From 13-2-20CM-68-14 sp051955535 (GTDB taxonomy: Bacteria; Actinomycetota; Thermoleophilia; Gaiellales; Gaiellaceae), in NCBI GenBank assembly GCA_051955535.1, contig JBQCGP010000082.1, positions 1 through 27,986 on the forward strand: a DNA stretch of 27,986 nucleotides, in the 5' to 3' direction. Numbering within the stretch: position 1 is the stretch's first letter; every line of letters starts with the position of its first letter. Position numbers and translations under genes: made by a program. Of this stretch, positions 1 through 7,488 are shown piece after piece. The notes under the pieces were generated by a model. It searched no databases and was not told the DNA's origin. It saw only the letters and a program-made list of their open reading frames with translations.

Positions 1-528
1 CTGCGCATGCGCCCCGACCGGATCATCGTCGGCGAGGTCCGCGGCTCGGAGACGCTGGACATGCTCCAGGCGATGAACACGGGCCACGAGGGCTCGCTGA
101 CGACGATCCATGCGAACTCGCCCCGTGATGCGCTCTCGCGGCTCGAGACCCTGGTGATGACCGCCGGCGTCGAGTTGCCGCACCGCGCGATCCGAGAGCA
201 GATCTCGAGCGCGTTCGACCTGCTCGTCCAGATCACGCGCCTGGTCGACGGTTCCCGCCGGATCACCCACATCTCAGAGGTGCTCGGCATGGAGTCCGAT
301 GTGATCACGCTCCAGGACATCTTCGTGGCGAAGCCGCCCGAGGAGGGCGAACAGGGGGACGAGAACGGCTCGACGAAGCTGCTCAAGCCGCTCGAGTGCG
401 CCGGGCTGAAGCCGCACTTCCTCGAGAAGATGGCCGCAAACGGCGTCATCCTGCCGCCGAACTTCTTCAGCGCGGACTCCGCGGGCTACGTGGCCTATGC
501 CAACGCGAGCTACGGGAGCTTCAAATGA
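1..528 (+). CDS. cpaF: CpaF/TadA-type secretion ATPase, 3' part
   Basis: This is the C-terminal part of the hexameric ATPase that powers assembly of Tad/Flp pili; the reading frame is already open at base 1, so the start lies outside the window. Visible family motifs are MRPDRIIVGEVRG (Walker B region) followed by GHEGSLTTIHANSP (the His box of type II/IV secretion ATPases). The last 50 or so residues, after the conserved core, are not motif-rich. The stop overlaps the next gene's start in an ATGA at 525-528, which indicates translational coupling, and the following TadB-like and TadC-like genes confirm the pathway. The family and location (cytoplasmic face of the inner membrane) are well supported. 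The name cpaF rather than tadA is a choice of nomenclature; substrate and pilus type cannot be told from here. Confidence 0.93.
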   Translation: MRMRPDRIIVGEVRGSETLDMLQAMNTGHEGSLTTIHANSPRDALSRLETLVMTAGVELPHRAIREQISSAFDLLVQITRLVDGSRRITHISEVLGMESDVITLQDIFVAKPPEEGEQGDENGSTKLLKPLECAGLKPHFLEKMAANGVILPPNFFSADSAGYVAYANASYGSFK

Positions 529-2408
529 GCAGAAAAACCGTCGTTTTTCTGCTCGGTCTGGTTTCCGGCTTCGCTGCGCTCGCCACGATGGCGGGCGCCG
601 CGAATGCCGGCGTCAGGCTGAACGGGTTCGACTTCGGCGCCTACCCGAACGTCGGCGCGACGGTGGTCACGTCGGCGCCGTCGACAACGCCGCCGGCCCT
701 GTTCGAGAACGGAAGCCCCGTCGCCGGCCTGCAGGCGGTCAATCTCGGCCGCTGCAAGAACGTCGTACTCGCGCTCGACACGTCTCGCTCGATGGCAGGC
801 AAGCCATTGTCCGAGGCCGCGACGGCGGCGACTGCGTTCGTCGCCTCCAAGCCTGCCTGCGACCGGATCGCCCTCGTCACCTTCGGCCAGCACGCCGCGC
901 AGCAGGGTCCCTTCTCGAGCGCCACGATCGACGCGGACAACGCGCTCCGCACGCTCTCGATCGGCGCGAACTCGGGCACGGCCCTCTGGGACGCGGTCGA
1001 CCTCTCGGCCCGGCTGCTCGCAGGCCAGCAGGGAGGCCGGGTGCTCGTCCTGCTCACGGACGGCAACGATGTCGGCAGCCGCGTTTCCGAGCAGGCTGCG
1101 CTCAAGTCCCTGCACCACGCCGGGACCGTCGCCTACCCGATCGCGTTCGGCACCAAGGCGGACACGTCGGGCCTGGAGCGCCTCGCACACGAGACCGGCG
1201 GCAGCTACCACGCGGCCGCCTCGAGCGGAACGCTCAGCGCGATCTACAGCTCGATCGCGCGTGAGCTCCAGCGCACCTGGCGGCTCCGCTACCTGACGAG
1301 CGCCCGCCCCGGTGACAAGCTCCAGCTAAAGGCGACCGTCGCCCGGCTCGGCTCCGACCAGCGCACGGTGACCGTCCCGAAGAACGGTGACGGCAGCTCA
1401 CCCAAGTCGAGCCCGTCCCCGCTGGTGCCGAGCCCGCTCTACGGCCCGCTCGGGAGCATCCTCTTCGCGCTCCTCGCAGGGCTGCTCGTGCTCGCGGCAG
1501 CCGTCCTCTTCGCCTCGACGCTGAAGGGGACCATGCTGAAGCGGCGACTGGCTCCGCACGTCGACTCGACGCGCCTCAGGTCGAAGCGACGCACCGGCCG
1601 CGAACGCCTGGACTGGCTGAACGGCCTGTTCCGGGTGACGGAGAACACGTTCGGGCACCGGCGCCAGTGGCGGGATCTGCAACTGCTGCTCCAGCGCGCC
1701 GATCTTCCGCTTCGAACCGTCGAGTTCGCCTGGATCATGGTCGGCGGCGCGCTCCTGTTCGCGATCCTCGCCCTGTTCGCCGGCGCCGGCGGCCTGGCGA
1801 TGCTCGGCATGTTCGTCGTCGGCGGCTTCATCCCGTACGTCTTCGTCTGGCTGAAGGCCAAACGCCGGATCCGCACGTTCGAGGACCAGCTGCCGGACAT
1901 CCTGATCACGATGGCCGCCTCCCTGAAGGCCGGGCACAGCTTCAAGCAGGGCCTACAGAGCATCGTCGACGAAGGTCAGGAGCCGGCCGCCAAGGAGCTT
2001 CGCCGCATCCTCACCGACACCCAGCTGGGCCGGCCGATGGAGGAGGCTCTCAACGACACGGCCGAGCGGATCGGCTCGAAGAACTTCTCGTTCGTGATCA
2101 CTGCCGTCAACATCCAGCGGCAGGTCGGAGGCTCGCTCGCCGGCCTGTTCGACATGGTCGCCGACACCGTCCGCGACCGGCAGCAGTTCGCGCGGAAGAT
2201 CCGCTCGCTGACGGCGATGGGACGCATGTCGGCCTACACACTCGTCGGTCTCCCGTTCTTCATCGCCGGCGCGCTGACACTGCTGAACCCGACCTACATG
2301 GCTCCGCTCTACGACACTCGCTCGGGGCACATCCTCATCGTGGGCGGGCTGACGATGATGGCGTTCGGGTCCCTGATCCTCAAGAAAATCGTCTCCTTCA
2401 AGGGGTAA
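525..2408 (+). CDS. tadB: von Willebrand A domain-TadB fusion, Tad inner-membrane platform protein
   Basis: A 627-residue protein starting at the ATG that overlaps the cpaF stop, with GGGAG at 514-518 as ribosome binding site. Residues 1-28 are a signal peptide. Residues about 78-255 form a vWA domain with a complete MIDAS metal site: D85-x-S87-x-S89 (DTSRS), T152 and D179 (LLTDGND). A Ser/Pro linker leads to a membrane helix at about 309-332. The rest is a type II secretion F (TadB) domain, with membrane helices near 403-443 and 570-590 and typical text such as FEDQLPDILITMAASLKAGHS. TadB normally is about 300 residues and has no vWA part, so the N-terminal half is an addition. The vWA domain should lie outside the membrane, where it could bind pilin or surface ligands; that role is inference. 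Confidence 0.9.
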   Translation: MSRKTVVFLLGLVSGFAALATMAGAANAGVRLNGFDFGAYPNVGATVVTSAPSTTPPALFENGSPVAGLQAVNLGRCKNVVLALDTSRSMAGKPLSEAATAATAFVASKPACDRIALVTFGQHAAQQGPFSSATIDADNALRTLSIGANSGTALWDAVDLSARLLAGQQGGRVLVLLTDGNDVGSRVSEQAALKSLHHAGTVAYPIAFGTKADTSGLERLAHETGGSYHAAASSGTLSAIYSSIARELQRTWRLRYLTSARPGDKLQLKATVARLGSDQRTVTVPKNGDGSSPKSSPSPLVPSPLYGPLGSILFALLAGLLVLAAAVLFASTLKGTMLKRRLAPHVDSTRLRSKRRTGRERLDWLNGLFRVTENTFGHRRQWRDLQLLLQRADLPLRTVEFAWIMVGGALLFAILALFAGAGGLAMLGMFVVGGFIPYVFVWLKAKRRIRTFEDQLPDILITMAASLKAGHSFKQGLQSIVDEGQEPAAKELRRILTDTQLGRPMEEALNDTAERIGSKNFSFVITAVNIQRQVGGSLAGLFDMVADTVRDRQQFARKIRSLTAMGRMSAYTLVGLPFFIAGALTLLNPTYMAPLYDTRSGHILIVGGLTMMAFGSLILKKIVSFKG

Positions 2409-2414
2409 CCAGAC

Positions 2415-3323
2415 ATGATCCTCATCGTCCTCGCCGTCCTCTTCCTCGCCGCCGCCGCCTACCTCATCGGCGAGGCGGCTACCGCGCCCGCCCGCGAGCG
2501 CCATGTCTCGGTGAAACGGGCCGCCAACTACGGCAAGATCCGCGCCGCCCTCGGCGAGCGGGACATGCCCTTCCGCGAGCGCGTCCTCACTCCGGCGCGC
2601 GATCGCCTCGCCGGCGTCGTCCTCAAGATCCAGCCCAAGTCGACCGTGGACGGCGTCCGCAGCCGGCTGCTGGCCGCCGGCCTGGGCCGGACCGTCACGC
2701 CGACCGGCTTCCTCGCCGCCAAGGCAGCGACGGCCATCGGCGCGATGGTGTTCGGAATGGTCCTCGGCGGCGCCGCTGCCGGCGGCTCCGCCGCCCTCCT
2801 GTTCGGGGCAGGGCTCGCGGTCCTCGGCTTCATGGCGCCCGACTTCATCGTCGGCGCGAAGGCCCGGAAACGGCGCGACCGGATCCGGCAGCAGCTTCCG
2901 GACGCGCTCGACCTGCTCGCGGTCAGCGTCGAGGCAGGAATGGGCTTCGACGGTGCGATCGCGAAGCTGATCGAGTACATGGACGGGCCGCTCACGGAGG
3001 AGTTCGGCCTGACCTTGAACGAGATTCGGATCGGCGAGTCGCGCCAGGACGCGCTGAAGAAGCTCGCCGAGCGTGCCGATACCCCCGAGATCTCCGGCTT
3101 CACCCGCGCAATCATCCAGGCCGACCAGCTCGGCATCTCGCTCGGCCGAATCCTCCGTGTGCAGGCGACCGACACGCGCCAGCGCCGTCAGGCCGCAGCC
3201 GAGGAGAGGGCGATGAAGGCCCCGATCAAGATGCTCTTCCCGACCGTGCTCTTCATCTTCCCCGCGATGTTCATCATCATCCTCGGCCCCGCTTTCCTGA
3301 ACCTGTCCAAAGTCTTCTCCTAG
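2415..3323 (+). CDS. tadC: TadC-like type II secretion F family protein
   Basis: A 302-residue integral membrane protein, second half of the Tad platform. AGGGG at 2401-2405 precedes the ATG by 9 bases, and the gene begins 6 bases after the tadB stop, so the two are in one operon. A membrane helix sits at the very N-terminus, a helical pair around residues 97-140, and another at the C-terminus (FPTVLFIFPAMFIIILGPAFL). The F-domain core reads RIRQQLPDALDLLAVSVEAGMGFDGA, then GESRQDALKKLAERAD and QADQLGISLGRILRVQA, as expected for TadC. Length is normal for the family. It should bind TadB and the CpaF ATPase at the inner membrane. Confidence 0.92.
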   Translation: MILIVLAVLFLAAAAYLIGEAATAPARERHVSVKRAANYGKIRAALGERDMPFRERVLTPARDRLAGVVLKIQPKSTVDGVRSRLLAAGLGRTVTPTGFLAAKAATAIGAMVFGMVLGGAAAGGSAALLFGAGLAVLGFMAPDFIVGAKARKRRDRIRQQLPDALDLLAVSVEAGMGFDGAIAKLIEYMDGPLTEEFGLTLNEIRIGESRQDALKKLAERADTPEISGFTRAIIQADQLGISLGRILRVQATDTRQRRQAAAEERAMKAPIKMLFPTVLFIFPAMFIIILGPAFLNLSKVFS

Positions 3324-3332
3324 GAGCAGTCA

Positions 3333-4805
3333 ATGGCGCCCAAAAAAGACCCCAACGAGCAAGGCACCAACGAGCACGGCAAGAAGGAGTTCGGAACCGG
3401 ACTCCGCGCCCAGCTACAGCGCCGGCGCGAGGAGCCCGAGGCCCCGGCGGCCGAGGCGCCGCCGAGCGTCGAGCTGCATCTGGAGCTGACGGCGCGTCCC
3501 TCCGAATCGGCCGAGCCGTTGACGGTGGTCTCGAACGGCGCAACCGAGGACCTACGGAAGCAGCTCGCCGCCGCGAAGAAGCGCGAGGAAGAGCTGACGG
3601 CCGCCCTCGCCGAGCAGCAGGAGGTCTTCAAGGCCGGGGTCGATTCCGAGCAGGGCCTGTCCCGCCGTTCCGGCGCGCTCGACGAGCGCGACGCGAAGCT
3701 TGCCGAGTTCCAGGCGGAGCTCGAGGAGCGCGAGCGCAAGGTGCGAGACCAGCGCCAGACGATCGAGGCCGAGCATGCCCGGCTCGCCGAGCTGCAGGCG
3801 GAGCTCGCAGGCGAGCAGCAGCTCTCGGTAGAGCGCCAGGAGCAGGCGGAAAGCAAGCTGCGCGAGCTCAAGAGCTTCGACCGCGACCGCTCGAAGTTCG
3901 AGAACGACCTCGACAAGCAGCGCAAGGCGGTGGCAGACCGCGAGGGCAAGCTCGCGCGCGCCGAGCAGGAGCTCGAGGCGCGGGAGCGCGCCGGCACCGT
4001 GAGGCTCGAGGGACGCGAACGCGCACTCGCGAAGCGCGAGGACGAGTGGCGCGCACGTGACAAGGAGGTCTCGGAGCGGGAGCGGAAGTTCAGCGCCCGC
4101 GAAGCGGAGCTCAAGAAGGAGGGCGCCCGCGTCGCGGCCAAGGACGAGGCGCTGGGCGAGCGTGAGGCGGAGCTGCTGCTCAAGCAGGAGCGCCTGCGCG
4201 GCGAGCTCGAGACACTCGAACGCGAGTACACAGACAAAACCGCCGCCGTCCGCGACGCCACCGCGCGCTCCGCGGAGCTCGACCTGCGCGAAACCGAGCT
4301 TGCTGCCCGGGAGGCCGAGCTCAATCGGTTGAAGGCGGAGATCGCCCACGCCCAGCGCGACGTGAACTTCGCCGCCGACCTCCAGCAGCGGGCGGCGCAG
4401 CTCGAGGAGCGCGAGCGCGAGCTCGCCACGCGCGAATCGGCCTTGACGAGCCAGGAGGGCCTCGCCGAGTCGCAGTCGAACCGGCTCGACCGGCGCGAAA
4501 CGCGGCTCGGCTCGATGGAGGACACGATCCGCGACCGCGTCCGCGACCTCGACGAGCGCGAGGCCGAGATCGACCAGCGACAGGCTGTGCTCGACGCGGA
4601 CATCGACCTGCGCACCGACAAGATCGAGGCCCGCGAAGCGACGCTCGCCGAGCTCGAGGCGCACCTGACGCTGAAGGAGTCCGAGCTCGCCACGCTCGTC
4701 GGCAAGGCACAGACGGAGCTGCAGCGGCGCGAAGCCGTCTGGTGGGACCAGCAACTCGGGCGCAACGGCACCGACGACGAGCCCGTCGAGATCGACGCCG
4801 CGTAA
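3333..4805 (+). CDS. long charged coiled-coil protein at the end of the Tad operon
   Basis: A 490-residue protein of unknown function. AGGAG at 3322-3326 overlaps the tadC stop and lies 6 bases before the ATG, so it is very probably co-transcribed with the Tad genes. Residues 1-70 are polar and Pro/Ala-rich with a basic GTGLRAQLQRRR stretch. From about 70 to 470 the sequence is an almost unbroken coiled coil rich in Glu, Arg, Ala and Leu, with recurrent pieces such as EREAELxxRE and LDERE. No signal peptide or membrane segment is visible, so it is likely cytoplasmic. A scaffold or polarity role near the pilus machine is possible but only inferred from position. The very biased composition also creates long open frames on the opposite strand, which I treat as shadows. 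Confidence 0.82.
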   Translation: MAPKKDPNEQGTNEHGKKEFGTGLRAQLQRRREEPEAPAAEAPPSVELHLELTARPSESAEPLTVVSNGATEDLRKQLAAAKKREEELTAALAEQQEVFKAGVDSEQGLSRRSGALDERDAKLAEFQAELEERERKVRDQRQTIEAEHARLAELQAELAGEQQLSVERQEQAESKLRELKSFDRDRSKFENDLDKQRKAVADREGKLARAEQELEARERAGTVRLEGRERALAKREDEWRARDKEVSERERKFSAREAELKKEGARVAAKDEALGEREAELLLKQERLRGELETLEREYTDKTAAVRDATARSAELDLRETELAAREAELNRLKAEIAHAQRDVNFAADLQQRAAQLEERERELATRESALTSQEGLAESQSNRLDRRETRLGSMEDTIRDRVRDLDEREAEIDQRQAVLDADIDLRTDKIEAREATLAELEAHLTLKESELATLVGKAQTELQRREAVWWDQQLGRNGTDDEPVEIDAA

Positions 4806-4852
4806 GCGGGATAGAACCGGTCTCCCGAAAGGGCGGCCGCTATTCTCGCCGC

Positions 4853-6115
4853 GTGGCGCAGCGCGTTCCTGCCGTGGGCGCCGTCCCGGCGCGGCTGGCC
4901 ATCCACCATCGGTTTCTGAGCAGGCTCGACCGCCACGCGGCTCTCTTTGCCGGCGCGGTCTGGGCGGTTTGGCTCGGCGCGGTGCTCGCCGTAGTGATCC
5001 TCGGCGTCGAGGCCGGCGCGATCTCCGATCCTCTCCACAAGTGGCCTCACTTCGGCGGACCGCTCTGGCCGCTCTTCAGCTGGGACTTCGGCTGGTACCG
5101 AGGCGTCGCGATCTTCGGCTACCCCAACGGTCACGGCGGCCCCTACTACGCGTTCTTCCCGCTCTGGCCGCTCGTCCTCCGGGCTTCGGGCTCGATCCCT
5201 GACTGGGCCGCGGCCTTCGGCGTCGTCGTCCTTGCGAGCGGGCTCGCCTTCCTCGGCGTCTCGGCTGCGAGCCCGACCGGGCGTGGACGGCAGGCGGTGC
5301 TCGCGCTCGCCTGTTGGCCGGGGTCGTTCATGCTCCTGCTCGCCTACCCGGACGTCGTCGCGCTGGCCGCGGCCGTCTGGGCTGCCGCGCTCGTGGTGCG
5401 CGGTCGCCCCTACCTCGCCGGCGCGCTCGGGGCGGTCGCCGCCTTCGCCCGCCCGACGGGCATCCTGATCGCGATCCCGTTGTTTCTGGTTGCACGCGGA
5501 ACGGCCGCCCGGCTGGTCGCGGCCGGCGCGCCCATCGCCGCGGCCGTCGCGGTCCACAGCTATTTCTGGGCGCGAAGCGGCGACCCGCGCGCTTTCGTCC
5601 ACGCCGAGGACCTCCCGATCTGGCAGCGAAGTGGCCCGACCCGACTCTCGAAATGGCCCGGCCACGTCGCGCACGCGTTCAACGTCCACGCAACGCTCCT
5701 CGTGGTCGGCGGGCTGCTCGCGATCGTCGTGATCGCGCTGGTCGCGCGGCGATTCGGGCGCTGGTACGCGGCCGCCGTCGCATACGCCTGCGTCGCCGCG
5801 GCGCTTCTGCTCGGCGCGCAGAGCACGCCGAGCAGGATCCAGAGCGCCGTCCTGGCCGCCGTCGTCCCCGTCGTCGGCCTGCTCTGGTGGCTCGGCCCGC
5901 GCTATCGGCCGTGGGCCGCATTTGCCACGGCGGTTGTGGCCGTCTCCTTCTTCTCCGGCACGGTGACCAGCTTCGCCCGGCAGGCGCTGTTTGCGTTCCC
6001 GCTCTACTGGGCCGTCGCCGACGGGCCGAAGCCATTACGCCACCCGCTTGTCGCGGTCGCGGCAATCACCGCGAACGTCGCCTTCGCGCTCACGCTCGCG
6101 AAGTACGCACCTTAG
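4853..6115 (+). CDS. PIG-V-like membrane mannosyltransferase
   Basis: A 420-residue polytopic membrane protein with about nine to eleven hydrophobic segments. I chose the GTG at 4853 (VAQRVPAVG) because an earlier in-frame start would run back through the end of the coiled-coil gene; the nearest purine-rich stretch (GAAAGGG near 4827) is far upstream, so start certainty is moderate. After the first helix come SWDFGWYRGVAIFGYPNG and then AFFPLWPLVLR. These match the two hallmark blocks of the PIG-V (GPI mannosyltransferase 2-like) family, D-x-x-W-Y...GY and FFPLYP. Such enzymes transfer a sugar from a polyprenyl-phosphate carrier on the outer membrane face. The acceptor is unknown; glycosylation of pilin or a lipid are both possible. 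It converges on the lysE-like gene, the two stops sharing TTAG at 6112-6115. Confidence 0.78.
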   Translation: MAQRVPAVGAVPARLAIHHRFLSRLDRHAALFAGAVWAVWLGAVLAVVILGVEAGAISDPLHKWPHFGGPLWPLFSWDFGWYRGVAIFGYPNGHGGPYYAFFPLWPLVLRASGSIPDWAAAFGVVVLASGLAFLGVSAASPTGRGRQAVLALACWPGSFMLLLAYPDVVALAAAVWAAALVVRGRPYLAGALGAVAAFARPTGILIAIPLFLVARGTAARLVAAGAPIAAAVAVHSYFWARSGDPRAFVHAEDLPIWQRSGPTRLSKWPGHVAHAFNVHATLLVVGGLLAIVVIALVARRFGRWYAAAVAYACVAAALLLGAQSTPSRIQSAVLAAVVPVVGLLWWLGPRYRPWAAFATAVVAVSFFSGTVTSFARQALFAFPLYWAVADGPKPLRHPLVAVAAITANVAFALTLAKYAP

Positions 6116-6732
6116 CTCTTAGCGGTCCGGTAACCGAGGTAGACGCCGAAGCCGAGGATCCCCGCGCCGGCGCCGATGTCGATCGCGGACAGTGTCCGCG
6201 GGCCGATCCGGCGGCGGGCGAGCGCGATCGCACCCGCGAAGCACGTGTACCAGGTCAGTGTGCCGAGCCCGACGCCGACGAGCAGGGCTGCCGTGTCGAC
6301 CGACGAGCGCGAGCCGCCCGAGACAGCCGCCGGCGCGGCCGCGGTCCAAAGCGCGATCGTCAGCGGATTCAGTGCGGTCGCCGCGAACGCCGTCGCGAAG
6401 GCGCGCCGCGGAGTCCCGACCTCCTCGGACGTCTCGAGCCCGAACCTCGCGCGGAAGCCGATCCACATCGCCCGCAGACCGAACGCGGCGAGCACCGCCG
6501 CGCCGACGTACCCGAGCGCGACCTGTACGCCGTCCGTGGACTCGAGCGCGCGCGCCACGCCGGCGAGCCCGAGCGCCGCGTAACAGAGATCGACCAGAGC
6601 CACTGCCGCGGCCATCGCCAGGCCGATCGCGAGGTTGCCGCGAAGGACCGAGCGCACGATCAGCAGCGAGACCGGCCCGATCTGCGCCGCCACGAAGAGG
6701 CCGAGGCCGTAGCCGACGAGGAGCGAAGACAC
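6112..6732 (-). CDS. LysE-family amino acid exporter / translocator
   Basis: A 206-residue membrane protein with about six helices. The N-terminal signature GYGLGLFVAAQIGPVSLLIVRSVLRGN is characteristic of the LysE/RhtB exporter superfamily; a second conserved block is ATALNPLTIALWTAAAPAA. I place the start at the GTG whose first base is 6732 (VSSLLVGYG). The open frame continues much further upstream, but that stretch lies antisense to the divergent regulator and has no membrane character. No Shine-Dalgarno sequence is present; a -10-like TATGGT ends 8 bases before the GTG, which suggests a leaderless mRNA. The adjacent divergent ArsR-type gene is the probable regulator. Substrate (basic amino acid, other small solute) cannot be read from the sequence. 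Confidence 0.85.
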   Translation of the reverse strand: MSSLLVGYGLGLFVAAQIGPVSLLIVRSVLRGNLAIGLAMAAAVALVDLCYAALGLAGVARALESTDGVQVALGYVGAAVLAAFGLRAMWIGFRARFGLETSEEVGTPRRAFATAFAATALNPLTIALWTAAAPAAVSGGSRSSVDTAALLVGVGLGTLTWYTCFAGAIALARRRIGPRTLSAIDIGAGAGILGFGVYLGYRTAKS

Positions 6733-6740
6733 TTCTGGAC

Positions 6741-6774
6741 ACCATAATCGTGTAAGGGACAGTTGTGTTATGGT
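6741..6774. promoter_or_regulatory. symmetric divergent promoter/operator between exporter and regulator
   Basis: ACCATAA (6741-6747) and TTATGGT (6768-6774) form a perfect 7-bp inverted repeat with a 20-base spacer. Read on each strand, the repeat supplies a TATGGT -10-like box (plus strand 6769-6774, minus strand 6746-6741). It lies 6 and 8 bases ahead of the GTG codons of the regulator (6781) and the exporter (6732). Neither GTG has a Shine-Dalgarno sequence, so both genes may be leaderless. The -35 region of each promoter would overlap the -10 of the other. Confidence 0.55.
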
Positions 6775-6780
6775 CAAACT

Positions 6781-7467
6781 GTGTCGGTCGAAGCCGAGAT
6801 CGCGACGCCGGCAGCATTGATCGGCGACGCGACCCGCGCGACGTTCCTGACGGCGCTCGCCGACGGATCGTCGCTGCCGGCAAGCGACCTCGCCGCACGC
6901 GCGGGCGTCAGCGCACCGACCGCGAGCGTTCAGCTCGCGAAGCTCGCCGACGGCGGCCTGGTCGAGGTGGAACGGAACGGGCGGCACAGCTACTACCGGC
7001 TCGCCAACCAGGAAATCGCCAAAGCGATCGAGGCGCTCGCCGCGATCGCGCCGCAACGCCCGGCAAGCTCGCCGAAGCGGGCGCGTGTCGGCTCGGACCT
7101 GCGCGCAGCGCGGACGTGCTACGACCACCTCGCAGGCAAGCTCGGTGTGGCGCTGCTCGAGGCCTTGCAACGATCGGACCTGCTGACGGACGAGCTCGAG
7201 GTGACGCCGCGCGGCGCCGATCGCTTCGCCAAGCTCGGCATCGAGATAAACGAGCTCGTCCGCGGTCGCCGTCCGCTCACGCGCCCCTGTCTCGACTGGA
7301 CTGAGCGGCGCCACCACCTCGCCGGCGCGCTCGGCGCCGCGCTCGCAACGACCTTTCTGGAGCGCGGGTGGATCGAGAGGTTGCCGCGCAGCCGTGCCGT
7401 CCGCGTGACCGATAGTGGCCGCCGCGCGCTTGCCCGTGAGCTCGCGGTCCACGTTGACGGCAGATAG
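6781..7467 (+). CDS. ArsR-type winged-helix transcriptional regulator
   Basis: A 228-residue DNA-binding protein. Residues about 8-85 are a winged helix: GDATRATFLTALADG, the recognition region LAARAGVSAPTASVQLAKL, and the wing VEVERNGRHSYYRL. The C-terminal half, with ARTCYDHLAGKLGVALLEAL and RPCLDWTERRHHLAGALG, belongs to a longer actinobacterial ArsR subgroup rather than the 100-residue metal sensors. The Cys residues in it (CYDHLAG, CLDW) are conserved subgroup positions, to my recollection. An in-frame TTG at 6763 is possible. I prefer the GTG at 6781 because a -10-like TATGGT ends 6 bases before it, which would put a transcription start on or near the codon. It is divergent to the LysE-type exporter, a usual arrangement for a local repressor; the effector is unknown. 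Confidence 0.85.
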   Translation: MSVEAEIATPAALIGDATRATFLTALADGSSLPASDLAARAGVSAPTASVQLAKLADGGLVEVERNGRHSYYRLANQEIAKAIEALAAIAPQRPASSPKRARVGSDLRAARTCYDHLAGKLGVALLEALQRSDLLTDELEVTPRGADRFAKLGIEINELVRGRRPLTRPCLDWTERRHHLAGALGAALATTFLERGWIERLPRSRAVRVTDSGRRALARELAVHVDGR

Positions 7468-7488
7468 ACAAAACGTGATCCTCTCGGG

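Noticed and set aside
1667..4060. 797-codon plus-strand frame across tadB, tadC and the coiled-coil gene
   Set aside because: Out-of-frame reading of three well-supported genes; composition almost only Arg, Pro, Ala and Gly.
3320..5689. 789-codon open frame on the minus strand
   Set aside because: It is antisense to the Glu/Arg coiled-coil gene and the mannosyltransferase; Ser/Arg-rich text without motifs, a product of high GC and biased codons.
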